A stretch of DNA of 64,000 nucleotides from Solanum dulcamara (lineage: Eukaryota; Streptophyta; Magnoliopsida; Solanales; Solanaceae), in NCBI RefSeq assembly GCF_947179165.1, contig NC_077237.1, positions 61,487,523 through 61,551,522 of the forward strand, in the 5' to 3' direction. A program made the position numbers and the translations under genes. Under the pieces are notes generated by a model that saw nothing but the letters and a program-made list of their open reading frames with translations, did not search any database and was not told the DNA's origin. Within the stretch, counting starts at the first letter, position 1; every line of letters begins with the position of its first letter. Of this stretch, positions 33,339-44,930 are shown piece by piece.

Positions 33339-35323
33339 TGTAACATCCCTAAAAAATGCCCAAAAAATACGTTAAGAATGTCTTAGAAATAGGCCGCTCA
33401 TGCAACGCATTATCCTTAATCTTTTTGGAAAATCCGAGTTCAGAATATCGATCAGGGGGTCAAAAACTGCGAGAAAATGGTCTCGGTGGATTTATAGGAA
33501 GCATATATTGGAAGAGAGATTTTCGAAGAATTCACAAAATAGTGTAGTCCACGACAGGACCGCGTCGCGGACCTGGGAAGCATTTCTGATCAAATTGAGT
33601 TTTTTTAAGGGGCATTTTAAACTTTTTCCAAATTATTAGTTAATTAACCTAGACATTTTTAGGATCTAATTCAACTCTATAAATTTACCTAAACCTCTAA
33701 TAAAATTCATTCTTCTATAATTCATCTATCAAATATTTTTCTCTCTACAAAAAGGCTCTCAAGGGTTTTCATTGAAGACTTCAAGCAAATTCACTCAATT
33801 TATCCATCAAAATTTTCAAGTTCTTCCAAATTAATTGGTGTACTCACTCAAGGTATGTCGGTATTGATTCATGGATCCTTTCATCCATGAAGCCCAATCA
33901 ATTTCTCAAGATTTTCTATCAAATTAAAGTATGGTATTTTATGGATTTTATGATCTCTAATCCTATTTCATGAATTATGATGCAAAATATGATCATGAGT
34001 CTATTTTGATATAAATTGATGGTTATTGAATAAAATTGAAGAGTTTTTCCGTGAATTCTCCTATTTTGATTTTTAGGGTTTATGATGTAAATTATGAGTA
34101 TTTTGATTTATACTTCTAAAGGATATTATCTATATGAATTATGTATGGGCTGATATAAATTTTAAGATCATTCATGTTTTTAAGTGAATTACATGATTTT
34201 CAAGGTCAATTGATTATGCAATTGAGTTTTACTCTAAGTTCAAGGTATGAATTTTATGCAAGCTATGAAGTAAGGTGACTTAAGGCCGTATTTGGTGACT
34301 TAAGGCCAAATGATATGAATTATGCTAATATGATTGTAATGATGAAAGGACAATTCTCACATTACAAGTATGTTATAAAACTAATCTAATCTATGATTTC
34401 AAGCCTATGATCATGACTATGATAAATGATATTATGATCTTATGTTATGTATGTATTCCATGGAATTTGACGTAGCACCGAGTGGATTTGAGGTGGTGCC
34501 CTACCAAAAGCCTGAGTAGCAGCCTCATGTCCCATAAACTACGTTCCACCATAGGTTGCCTTTATGACCTAGCTAGTGAATCCATAAATAGTACATGTTC
34601 ATGATTAGGAATCTACCTTGGAAAAGTAGCCTCCTCCTTCTCGATGTGGGTATCATCGGATTCCATGTTATAGCTCGCATGGTCTTATTGTCGGTTATGG
34701 TTCCTATCCCACATATGTATGATTTCTTAAATATGTTATGATTTTGAATTTATGTTTTTAAATGCTTTGGTCAATATGATTTTCTCATGACTTTACGTAT
34801 TCTATCTTATCATGTGATTTACTTGACCTTTGTATTCCATGATTTACGTTGCATATCACGCCCTCATACTTAGTACATTCCAACGTACTAATGCATAATT
34901 TTTGCCTATATTGTCTCATAATGTAGAAGTTGAGGTTGAAGATCCTAATCGTCTATATAACTAGTAGGCATTCTTATCCGAAGGTGTTGTGGTGAGTACT
35001 CATTCACTGGGGACTAGTTTTAAGTTGGTTACTATTTTTCTTTTCAAAAGACTTTGATTACGTTTTATATTGAGGGTGAGCTAGGGACATGTCTTAGCCC
35101 TCGCTCATACTCATGTTTAGAGGTATCTATTTGGACATATGTTTGAGTCTATGTTGTCATAAGATATTTTTAGATTTCTATTCATGGTTTTAGACTCTAT
35201 TATGATGTTTTAGCTTTTATATTTTACGTTATGTATGCTTATGATATATACAAGAGGTTTGGTTGGAGTCCTTCGGGGTTTCGATCATCATGTTACGACT
35301 AGGACCTAGGTTGGGTCGTGACA
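33339..35323 (+). repeat. 5' LTR, TGTAACATCCC family
   Basis: It has TG..CA ends: TGTAACATCCC at 33339 and GGGTCGTGACA at 35323 (1,985 bp). It contains one copy of the gaccgcgtcgcggacc palindrome near 33560 and the usual ctagctagtga-atccat and ctcgatgtggg landmarks. A primer-binding site follows directly. Confidence 0.88.
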
Positions 35324-35342
35324 AACTTTGTATCAAAGCACA
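35324..35342 (+). other. Primer-binding site
   Basis: aactttgtatcaaagc next to the LTR end matches the initiator-Met PBS TGGTATCAGAGC with two changes. Confidence 0.78.
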
Positions 35343-35542
35343 AGGTTTCTGAAGTGTCCTAGGGTGTCTAACATGCCATTTCAAGTAAAGTCTTATTCAT
35401 GGGTGTGAATCGTACCACACTTATGAGTAGTAGGCTATGAGGCATTTAGGAATTCTCACTTCTTTTATGATTCATGTCGTGCTATAGAGTTTACACTAAA
35501 ACATCTTTTCCCTAATAGTCTTTCTTTGCGATTTTCAGAAAA

Positions 35543-36619
35543 ATAGCTCCAAGAAGACCAACATTTCTAATGGGAGATAATGTTAATGATGCCCAAGGTC
35601 CCCCGGCTCCTCAAGAAAATAGTTCTCTACCGGACTAAGAGACTAATGAAGAGTTCTGAACCACTATCACTATGCTAGCTAGACTGGTGACCAACCAAGG
35701 TGTTGTGAGTCCTCCTAATGTTCTTACTCCAGCCTCAAGAGTAAGGGACTTTGCTCGAATGAATCCTCTGGAGTTTCATTGTTCAAAGGTTGATGAGAAT
35801 CCTCAAACGTTCATTGATGAGGTCTACAAGATAGTGAGTATTATGAGGGTGACTTCGGAAGAAAAAGCATAGTTGGCGACTTACCAACTAAAAGGTGTTT
35901 CTCAACTATGGTACACTCAATGGAAGTTGGAGAAGGTAGATGAAGGTCCTGTCGAATGGGAAGCTTTCAAACTTACTTTCCTTGATCACTTTTTCCCTCT
36001 TGAGTTAAGGGAGGCTAAAGTGTTGGAGTTTATAAATCTTCAACAAGGCAATATGAAGATGAGGGACTATGCCCTCAAGTTTACTAAGCTATCCAAGTAT
36101 GCTATTTCAATAGTTTCCGATCCATATGCCCGAATAAGTAAATTCATATTGGGGGTGTCCGACTTGGTTTCTAAGGAATGTCGCACTGCTATACTTTTTA
36201 AAGAGATGGACATATCTTGACTCATGACTTTTGCTGAACAAATTGAAGGAGAAAATCTCGAAGAAATAAGGATGAGGGATTCTAAGAGGGCCTAGTGTGA
36301 AGGTTGGTTCTCCAATGCTAGGACCATTAGTAGTAGTAGACGCTCTCATCAAGGCCATAGATCGAGGAAGAATGTTGCTAAGGATAGGGTGCCATACCCT
36401 AAAGCTCAAGGTGAAAGAGGTGCAAATGCTAGTAACCCTTCTCTTCCAAAATGTGCAAAGTATGGAAGGAATCATAGAGGAAAGTGCTTGATCGGAATGG
36501 GTGCTTACTATGGATGTGGCAAGATGAGCCATCAGCGATCTGAGTGCCCTCTTGTAGCCAATAAGGGTGGAGATGGTCGTCCTATAAGAGGCCAAGTGCA
36601 ACAAGGCACCCAAGCTTAA
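35543..36619 (+). pseudogene. Gag with zinc knuckle, gypsy
   Basis: The expected start (ATGGCTCCAAGAAGA-type) reads ATA at 35543-35545, so the initiation codon seems lost. The body is nearly collinear: MLARLVTNQGVVSPPNV, ARMNPLEFHCSKVDENPQTF, IDEVYKIVSIMRVTSEEKA, a TAG at 35870-35872, GVSQLWYTQWKLEKVDEGPV, LTFLDHFFPLELREAKVLEF and MRDYALKFTKLSKYA. Further stops lie at 36218-36220 and 36295. The nucleocapsid keeps a second knuckle CYGCGKMSHQRSEC-like with the first cysteine replaced by tyrosine (YYGCGKMSHQRSEC), and CAKYGRNHRGKC with one cysteine lost. Confidence 0.87.
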
Positions 36620-36639
36620 CTTAAGGGTGGCCAATGTAA

Positions 36640-36802
36640 CAACCGATTCTATGCTCTTCATGCTAGGCAAAAGCTTGATGATTCTCCTGATGTGGTCACA
36701 GGTATGTTACGAGTCTTTAACTTTGATATATATGCATTGCTTAATCCGGGTGCCAAACTATCTTTTGTTAGTCCTTATATTGCTATGAAATTTGATGTGT
36801 CA
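36640..36802 (+). pseudogene. Aspartic protease N-terminal fragment, active site D to N
   Basis: The frame after the nucleocapsid reads RVFNFDIYALLNPGAKLSF and VSPYIAMKFDV before the element breaks off. The catalytic aspartate codon of the D-x-G turn is AAT (36743-36745), coding asparagine, which would abolish activity. The remaining protease, RT and integrase are absent. Confidence 0.8.
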
Positions 36803-37499
36803 TATTTTAGTCAAATCTTATCATTATGGTGGACACAACCTTTCACGATATATTACAACCCTGTAGCTCATTCTCTTTTTATTCCTCAAAAAATTTTGGC
36901 AGAGTTTCCTCTATATTTATTACTATATCAAAACCTGTACGTAGAAAATACCAACAATGCTTCACAGGGCCAACATATATATTCATATCATATCATATCA
37001 TAGCCACATGAAAATGGTCTTACCTCGTATGTGTCATAGCATATGGGATCATCCCATTATACACATATACGCGAGCCAACAAGGCTGCCACTATGAAAAG
37101 AGATGTCATAAAACATAAGTCACATGGACATAGCTTAACATATATACACACAATCCACACATATTTCTACAGACCTCTAAGAGTGTCAACGGTATCATAT
37201 AGTGGGACAGGGCCCGCACCGTACCCCTAATAAACGAATATATACATCAAAAGATCAATACCAACAGTCTAGGTTCCGATATAATGAGGCACTCCAAAAT
37301 AGCTGAGTGAAAATTCCTAAGCTAGCGGATCCCAAAACGTGCATCTGTACCTACAGGCATAAAATGCAGCCTCCCAAAGAAAGGGGGGTCAGCATATACG
37401 TACCGAGTATATAAAGCATAAAATACCACAAAGGGGATTACATCTGAAATAAGGATGCAGGAGACAAGTATAACATTTAACAAATCACTATACCTGTAT
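36803..37499. repeat. LTR-like fragment of another family, shared with 62610-63100
   Basis: Shared landmarks include gggggtcag.a.acgta.cgagtat.taaagcat, repeated atcatatcatatca and the acagggcccgcaccgtacccc zone. These are typical of a Solanaceae-like gypsy LTR. No coding is seen; open frames here look spurious. Orientation is not certain. Confidence 0.4.
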
Positions 37500-38420
37500 C
37501 TTATGAAATGACATGTAAGGCTAATGTTGTGGCCGATGCACTTAGTAGGAGTTAATTCAAATATAGATGTAAAGATGCTAATATATACATGAAAATTATT
37601 AAGTGATGATGACTTCAAGAGAGCCATAAAGTAGTTATAATGGTAGGCTTGAATGTGTGTTTTATAGATATGGGAGCGATTGTAGTAGTCTATTGATGAC
37701 ATCTTGTTAAGGGTTTCGAGTGAGTTTATTAGATTGTTTATAGAACTACGCCTGAATATGGTATTGATGGCATATGGGTGAATGTACGATGTATTGGATG
37801 CTCCGTTATTAGGTCTCGAGGTTTATGAAATATGGTACTAAGGGGTAGTACTCTTGGAATGGATCTTCCTATAGAGGTATAGGGTCCTAAGGCTTTTTGG
37901 AAAGGTGTCCTATAAATGTGATTTGTCATTGGAGCTATCCTTCATTCATCCAGTGTTTCATGTGTCTATGTTGAGGAAATGTGCAGGAGATCCTAGCTCT
38001 ATATGCCTTTGTAGATAGTGAATATTAAAGAGAATTTGACCTATGAAGAGGTTCCGGTTGAAATTCTAGACTGGCAAGTCAAAAGATTGAGTGATAAGGA
38101 AGTTGCATCCATTAAATTCCTTAGGGAAAATCAATATGTCGAAAGTAATACATGGGAAATGGAAGCGAATATGAGGAAACATTATCCTCATATCTTTCAT
38201 TATACTCAAGCCTAAGGTAATAAGTCATTCATGTTCAAAGTCCTCATGTGCATGCATGTTCATGAACATGAATTTTAAATTTATGTTTTAAGTTTAAGTT
38301 TAAAGATCTCATGGTTGATGCATTTCAAGTGTCATTGTATTCATGTTGGGTTCCTCATGCCGTGCTCTTTCTATTCTAACGGTTCTTATTTGAGGACGAA
38401 TTTTCCTAAGGAGGAGATAT
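37500..38420 (+). pseudogene. Chromovirus pol remnant: RNase H tail, integrase C-terminus, chromodomain, PPT
   Basis: At 37513 KANVVADALSR marks the RNase H/integrase boundary. Almost all of integrase is then deleted. LSFIHPVFHVSMLRKCAGDP (37935-37995) is the region just before the chromodomain. The chromodomain frame at 38018-38217 is intact (IKENLTYEEVPVEILDWQVK, KEVASIKFLRENQYVESNTW, MEANMRKHYPHIFHYTQA) and ends TAA. It is the cleanest chromodomain in the window, with the aromatic tryptophan of the chromo fold present in SNTWE. A non-coding tail follows, with the purine run aaggaggaga at 38408-38417. Confidence 0.85.
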
Positions 38421-41051
38421 TGGAAGACCCTGTAAATATGAAAGGTCCTAAACCAAGGAATCAAGGATGAATTCTCAGGAAGTTGCAAAACACTGACACC
38501 AGAAGCTGACCACGGAAGCCTTCATAGACCATTAAAAGCACTACGAACTGTGGTGTGCAACTGCAGTAGAGATTCAGAGGCTCAATCTTTAGAGGACGGA
38601 ACACGATGGAGGACCATGGACCATGGTGAGAACCATGGACCACGGTGAGAACCATGGGCCGTAAAGCCCTCCATGGTGAGACCTCCCCAAAATCCTCAGG
38701 AATTTTCCCAAAGACAGGGTCCACTGACCACCACCATGGGCTGTGGTGTGTTTCATAGACCATTAAGCTGCCCGTGAAGAAACTTCAGCAACTTTCCTAT
38801 AGTCTCTTTTCTGAATTTCTCTAAGTCTCTTACCACAGGACCCTACCACGGTCCACAGTGGGCATAACGGACTGTAAAGGTCCCATGTGAAGCCAGTTCT
38901 GGCCAGATCTTTAAAGGGATATTTTGATCTTTTCCTGTATTTTAACCTAAAGTGGGGTCATTTTGAGGGTAAAATTCACCTATCTAAAGATCCTAGACCC
39001 TTCAAAGCCATTATTTTCTTTCACTCCAACTTCCCAAACACAAATTCTCTAGTCTCAAACTCTCCCAAGAGTTTCAAGCCAAGCTAGGTTTCATTTCAAC
39101 ATATCTTCAAGTCTCCTCTCCTTCTCAAGCTTTCATTAGGTATTTTGTTTCCCCCAAGGAATGTGGGTTTTCATCCATGGGTCCTTCCACCCATGGAGCC
39201 CAAATATTTTCTCAAGCTAGAATTTTAATCTTTGATGATAAAATCTTATGGGCTTTTACATGATGACTCTAAATGCAAAGATTTTGAATATTTTAAGTAT
39301 ATTTAGATATATTGATGAATATTGACTCTTTATTTCATAAATTTATGAAGTTATTAAAGGTCCTTATATGAAGGTATGAAAGTAGTTTTTTTAAAAGTAT
39401 ATTGGTGGGTTGTTTTAAGATGTTTAGATGACGTATTCCTTTACTCTCATACATGCTAGCATTGATATAAATAACTTGAAAGTTCATAGATTTGAACCCA
39501 CCTAGTTTTGAATCTATTTTCACTAAAGCATGACTTAAAGTTTACGGACTCCAATTAAAATTTGAGAAAGATAATGACTATGATCATGGGAGTCTTTTCA
39601 AAGAAAGAATGAATGTTTGTGAAAAATGTCCCTACCTAGTTTTACTATATTTGGATGAAGTTTGAAATGAAAGTTTTGACTTCAAAATAAATACTATGAA
39701 GCAAGTATTTATGAAATGGGAGTCTTATGATTGATTGAATGATGAAAGGGCTTCTTAGCCAAAGTAAGGTTTCAAGTTGAAAGGACAATTCTTGCATTGA
39801 ATCAAATGAAAGGTTTTAATGAGCTATTCCATCGAATAATGATTTTATGTTAAAGATATATAAATGCTTATGTTATTATGATTTTTAAATTTTATTTAGT
39901 TCAGAGCTTACTTAGCACCAAGCTAGACTAGGGGAAAATGAATACCCATATCCCAGAACTACGTGCCACCATAGGTATAAAGGAGATAAAGGAGAATACC
40001 CAAATCTCTAAGAGGTGAGTACCCGAAATGTCAAGGCTTGGAGGTGAATACCCAAGTCTAAGAACAAGGGGTGAGTACTTTATTCACACAATAACTTAGT
40101 GGATCCACTAAGGCATGACGGAGTCTACCTTGGTAAGTAGTTTCTCTCTTTTCTTCTGATGTAGGGGTAACATCGGGACTCCATGTTATAGCTCACATAT
40201 TGTATGTCAATTAACGGTCTCTCTCACAAAGGTACAAAATCCCTCTTCTAATGTTTAAGATATAACATATGATGTCTACTATATCTAGAACAAAGTAAAG
40301 TATGTGCTCTCACAAAGTTTAAAGATTCCTTTCAAAAGGTTTGTGGTATACTTATTTACCATTCAATGTACTTTGCAAGTGTATGGTTTCTAATAATGAA
40401 TCAAGATTACGTCTATAATGTTTAAGTTTCTTTTATCATTCATGATGGTTTTTATATTTCATTGACTAAGCCTTATAACTCTAAATGGTGTTTCAAATGA
40501 TTGTAAGGTTCTAACATGGTCCATTGCATCACCTTATTGTATAATGAAACATTGCATTGCATGCTCACATATTTAGTACATTCAAAGTACTAATGCATAT
40601 TTTTGCTTATATGATATCACCATGTAGGGACCAATGTTGCTCCATACTCTCCTCCACGTGGCTATTCTGATCATCGAAGGCTACTTAGTTAGAGTTCCCA
40701 TGTTTCGGAAACAAAATTCCATTTCTTTTTCTTGCTATTTACATGTATAGACTTTTGATTATCTTGTGGTACTTTTGGATACTTATCATGAGGGTGAGCT
40801 AGGGACAGGTCTTAGTCCATGCCAAGTCTAAAGAAAGTAGAGGTATTGTTCGACAAATAGATGATGTTTGATGTTTCCTATGATTTCTATTCTATGTTAT
40901 CTCCCTTAGTTCCGTTACCCCTTTTTCTTCAGCAATTTATTATATGTCATTACCAATGAAAATCTTAATGAATGCTAAGAGGCTTGGGTGAGGTTTCTCC
41001 GAGTGTCTCATTCACCATGCCACGTCTAAGCCCTAGGATTAGATCGTGACA
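38421..41051 (+). repeat. LTR flanked by both a polypurine tract and a primer-binding site
   Basis: It starts TGGAAGACCCTG at 38421 (decayed TGTAAGACCC) and ends GATCGTGACA at 41051 (2,631 bp). Upstream is a chromodomain and PPT; downstream is a PBS and gag. It therefore serves as both 3' and 5' LTR. It contains two exact-length 19-bp units accatggaccayggtgaga (38613-38650) within a palindromic zone, and gagtaccc-type repeats at 39950-40080. Confidence 0.82.
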
Positions 41052-41070
41052 AACTTGGTATTAGAGCACA
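41052..41070 (+). other. Primer-binding site
   Basis: aacttggtattagagcaca follows the LTR end directly. The core TGGTATTAGAGC (41056-41067) has one mismatch to the initiator-Met complement. Confidence 0.85.
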
Positions 41071-41259
41071 AGATTTTGGAATGGTCCTCGAAGTCCAACA
41101 TACAATGTCAAATAGGGTCTTGTTAATGGTTGTGAAGTGTGCCAAAACTATTAATAGGAGACTATGAGACATTTAGGAAAGTTTTCACTTCTTTCAATTC
41201 ATGTTGTGCCCTAGAGTGTCCTAAGTTTTCTTCTAACTCATGATTGGTTTTATGTTCTT

Positions 41260-41849
41260 TAGATAATGACTTGTGGAAGACACTTCAAAGAAAAAGGGTT
41301 GACAATGAGGACCAAGCTCTTCTGGTTCCATATATCCCATATCATGAGGAAGGGGTAACTAATGTCGAGTTCTACAACATTATCACAATATTGGCTTAAC
41401 ATGTAGCCTACCAAGGGCATCAATATGTACCTCCTCCTAAAGTACAAAATCTGTCCTCTAGGATTTAGGATTATCAAAGGATAAATCTGCTCGAGTTCAA
41501 TGGTTTTCAACTACATAAGGACCCTATGGAGTTTATCGATGAGGTGTACCAAATTTTAGCTATCATCGGTATGCCACCGAATGAAAAGGTTGAACTAGTA
41601 ACTTACCAACTAAAAGGTGAGGCTCAAGTGTGGTATGAGAAATAGATTGTTGCGAGGAATGAAGAAAGGGGACTAATAGAATGCGAAGAGTTCAAAAGTG
41701 CTTTCCCAGACCATTTCTTCCCGTTAGAGGTTAGGGAGGGAAAACTCCAAAAGTTCATCAACCTCTTTCAAGGGAGTATGAGTGTGAGGGAGTATGCCCT
41801 CAAGTTCACAAAACTATCTAAGTGTGCTCCCTCCATGGTCTCTGACCAT
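41260..41849 (+). pseudogene. Gag remnant, gypsy
   Basis: The + strand shows a degenerate Gag: RINLLEFNGFQLHKDPMEF, IDEVYQILAIIGMPPNEKVE, LVTYQLKGEAQVWYEK, a TAG at 41644-41646, FKSAFPDHFFPLEVREGKLQ and SVREYALKFTKLSKCAPS. An ATG lies at 41266, but an indel separates it from the body. It diverges clearly from the gag copies at 13.9 and 35.7 kb, so it belongs to a distinct subfamily. Sequence after 41849 is an LTR end, not nucleocapsid. Confidence 0.82.
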
Positions 41850-41988
41850 TAGTCCCGTTTCCCCTTTTTCTTCTACAGTTAATTATATGTCATTACCTAT
41901 GAAAAGATTAACAAATGCTAAGAGTCTTGTGTGAGGTACCTCTGAGTGTCTTCGTGTCACGTCTAGGCCCTAAGCTTGGATTGTGATA
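41850..41988 (+). repeat. Terminal piece of a 3' LTR
   Basis: tagtcccgtttcccctttttcttc...gtgtgaggtacctctgagtgtc...ggattgtgata matches the last ~140 bp of the LTR at 40909-41051 with substitutions. It shows that the gag-bearing element was shortened by deletion from gag into its own 3' LTR. Confidence 0.75.
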
Positions 41989-42034
41989 GCATCATGCCAT
42001 TTTAGGAGCAAAAGATGCTTGTGGTCTTCCTTAG

Positions 42035-42470
42035 ACTAACACTGTCGAGGTTTTTTGGGGGTATGGGTGAGGATGCCCTCGAGTTTCTACTTACTTGCCG
42101 AGAGAGGTTGATACCTTGAGTCTGGTGGAATCAAAAGGAGTTGATTTCATTGCCTATCAGCTAGATAGTCCTGTACGATAGTGGTGGCATTCCTTTTTAG
42201 AGACCAGGCCAGCTAGGTCTCTATCGATGTCGTGGGCTTATTTTTGAGAGGCTTTTTTGGCCTAATTTGTTCCTAGGAGCATCAAATATTAGCTTTTAGA
42301 TCAATTTTTGCAGTTGGAGAAAAGATCCATAACTGTATCGGAGTACGAGGCCAGCTCTCAAGGTATGCCACTATGATCTTACCTATATAGGAAGAGAGAA
42401 TTTGGTGCTTCGTTAGAGGATTGGGGCTTCAGTTACAGATTAAGACTTAGTCATTAGTCTTAGTGGGCCG
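42035..42470 (+). pseudogene. Gag remnant of the third gypsy family
   Basis: Readable blocks are GMGEDALEFLLTCRERL, SKGVDFIAYQLDSPV and RYWWHSF, followed by ETRPARSLSMSWAYF, VPRS and RSITVSEYEA. Together these are the retrotransposon gag (capsid) domain as found in higher-GC plant chromoviruses. There are stops after RERLIP and WAYF. Downstream to about 43180 only non-conserved nucleocapsid-type sequence remains, and no zinc knuckle could be read with confidence. Confidence 0.78.
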
Positions 42471-43189
42471 CTCATTTCTGGATGTGGTGGACCATACCCG
42501 CATGCTTGCGATGCTCTATTGCGAGGCCTAAGGGGGCAGTGGCAAGAGATCTAGGTAGACCTATAGCCAGGGTGGGCACCGTTTTAGACCCAGGGAGTCC
42601 TATGATAGATCTCACTATAGATTTCAGCCAAGCCAGTCCAGATGGCCTTTTTCATCTTAATATATCAGTGGGTGACCAACACTGTTAGTGTGGCTCTATT
42701 GTAGATCTGACTCATGGCCAAGGTGGGTTCTAGATGGGTTTTTCTGACCGACGTGGCCGACCTCCAGTTCATAGCCAACAACCAGAGGGGTTCTTTGAGT
42801 GAGGGGAGATAGATTATTAGTCCCATGAGTACCCTCTCCATAGGCAAGCCGCAAGCTCCATAAGCAGCTAGACTTAAGCCAACAACAATACCTAAAGTTA
42901 GAGATGGAGTCCAAGGCAAGGACTACAGGGGTGGTCATCAGGGAGCATAGAGAGGTCCCTAAGAAGGCAGGGTAGGAGGCAGAGTCAATGCATAGGGTAG
43001 AAGAGCTCAGGCCTACTTTTATGTCGCTCCATCTACAGTAGAGGCTGAGGCCTCAGACGATGTGATCACATGTGTGGTTTAAATATGTCATCATCCCACA
43101 TTTGATTAATTTTATCAAGGCTCCACCTATTCTTATATATTTGTATATTGTACCCCTTGACTAAGTATGAGTTCAGAGCCCTTAGTAGA

Positions 43190-43440
43190 GTCGTTTCATG
43201 TTTCGACCCTGGTAAGTGATTCTTTAGTAGTGGATCAGGTGTTTAGATCCTGTGTGATGACTATTTAGGGGCGATACACTAGGGTTGACCTTATTTTTCT
43301 AGACATGGTGGATTTTGACTTGATTCTGGCATGTACTGGTTATCCTCTCAGTGCGCGGTCTTGGATTTATATGCCAAGACCATTACCTTAGCCATGTCTA
43401 GTATTCCACCAGTGGCGTGGTAGGGCTCTTGTAGTCGCAC
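43190..43440 (+). pseudogene. Protease remnant of the third gypsy family
   Basis: Weak but ordered similarity: VVDQVFRSCVMTI, then RYTRVDLIFLDMVDFDLIL followed by a glycine/tryptophan-type box broken by a frameshift, and YAKTITLA. The catalytic turn upstream is not recognisable. Identification depends on position between gag and RT. Confidence 0.55.
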
Positions 43441-43599
43441 ACCGATTGGGGTGATTTCTTTTATTCGGGATCGAAGGTTAGTGGTTAGAGGATGTTGGGA
43501 ATACTTGGTTTGTATTAGAATTGTGAGTAGGTAGGGCCCTATGATTGATTCAGTACTTATAGTCCGATAGTTTGCAGACGTGTTTCATGTCGACCTGCC

Positions 43600-44930
43600 T
43601 ATCCTTCCTCTTGATCGCGATATTGACTTCGTCATTGATATAGAGCCAGGTACTCATCTTATTTCCATCCCACCATATTTTATGGCCTTATAGAGATAGG
43701 GGAGCTTAGTCCAGCTTCAGGTTCTCTTGGATAAGGGATTCATTCAGCCTAATATATATCCTTAGGGTGCCCTAGTCCTGTTCGTTAAGAAGAAGTATGG
43801 TACGATGTAGATGTGTATTGATTACAGGCAGTTGAACAAAGTGACAGTAAAGAACCATTACCCCGTGCTTAGGATTGATGATCTATTTGAATAGCTTCAA
43901 CGTGCCGTGGTATTTTTTAAGATTTATTTAAACTCCAGCTATCAATAATTGAGGATTAGGGTAATGGACATCCCTAAGTCCACATTTAGGACTTTATACA
44001 GACACAATGAATTCCTAGTGATGTCTTTTGGATTGACTAATGCCCCTGTCGTGTTCATGGAATTTATGACTATAGTATTCAGGCCATACTTGGACTCATT
44101 TCTCATAGTCTTCATCAATGAGATTTTGGTATACTCATGGTGCTGAAATGAGCATGAGCAACATTTGAGGGTAGTGCTCCAGACTTTGAGATATTAGAAG
44201 ATTTATGTCAAGTTCTCAAAGTACGAGTGTTGTCTTGAGTCCTTAGAATTCTTGGGCCACGTGGTTCTATGGATTGTATTATGGTAGATCTGATGAATAT
44301 TAAGGCTATTCGTGATTAGGCCATGCCCACCTCAGTGACTGACATTCATAGATTTAATGGATTGGCAAGATACTACAAGCGATTTGTTGAGGGTTTCTCT
44401 ACTATAGCGGCACCTTTGACTCGATTTACTTGCCAGGATGTTCCATTTATATAGGCAGAGGAGTGTGAGATGAGCTTTCTAAGGCTCAAGGAGTTGCTTG
44501 CCACTACTCCTATATTGACTCTTCCAGTTGAGAGAGAGGGATTCACCTTCTATTTTGATGTATTTGTCGTTAATTTGGGTTGTGTGCTGATGCAGCAGGA
44601 CTGAGTTATTACTTATGCGTTGAGGCAGCTTAAGCTGAATGAGTCTACTACCCCATTCATGACTTGGAGTTGGGAACTGTAGTTTTTGCACTTAAGATTT
44701 GGAGGCACTACCTGTATGGATTTCGTTGTGAGATCAACACTGATTACAGAAGCCTTCAGTATATTATAATTCAAAGGGATCTTAATTCAAGGCAGCACTA
44801 CTGTATTGAACTCTTGGAGGACTATAATCTATTTATTCTCTACTATCCAATCAAGGCAAACATAATAGTAGACGCCTTGAGTATGGGTAGTCTAGCCTTC
44901 CTTTGTACCATGGAGCGACCTTTAGCTTAG
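43600..44930 (+). pseudogene. Reverse transcriptase and RNase H of the third gypsy family
   Basis: RT is marked by VLDKGFIQPNIYP, VKKKYGTM, MCIDYRQLNKVTVKNHYPV, LRIDDLFE, the 65-codon frame from 43949 ([31 protein letters not shown]) and the catalytic box FINE at 44111-44122 (FIDD in active enzymes). The thumb retains FLGHVV and FNGLARYYKRFVEGFST. RNase H reads [36 protein letters not shown] and KANIIVDALSMGSL (to about 44910), with the NTDYRSL aspartate present. Multiple stops (for example 43754, 43894, 44145) show a long-dead copy. Confidence 0.88.

Larger units (their letters stand above)
33339..36802 (+). mobile_element. Ty3/gypsy element, + strand, truncated in protease
   Basis: It starts with a full 5' LTR (33339-35323), followed by PBS, gag, nucleocapsid knuckle and the start of protease. 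At about 36802 it stops abruptly and unrelated LTR-like sequence follows. It belongs to the same TGTAACATCCC family as the nested element at 10390-16450. Confidence 0.85.

Noticed and set aside
37322..37702. A 126-codon - strand open frame
   Set aside because: It lies across LTR-like and pol-remnant sequence, has no recognisable domain, and spans a junction between two different repeats.
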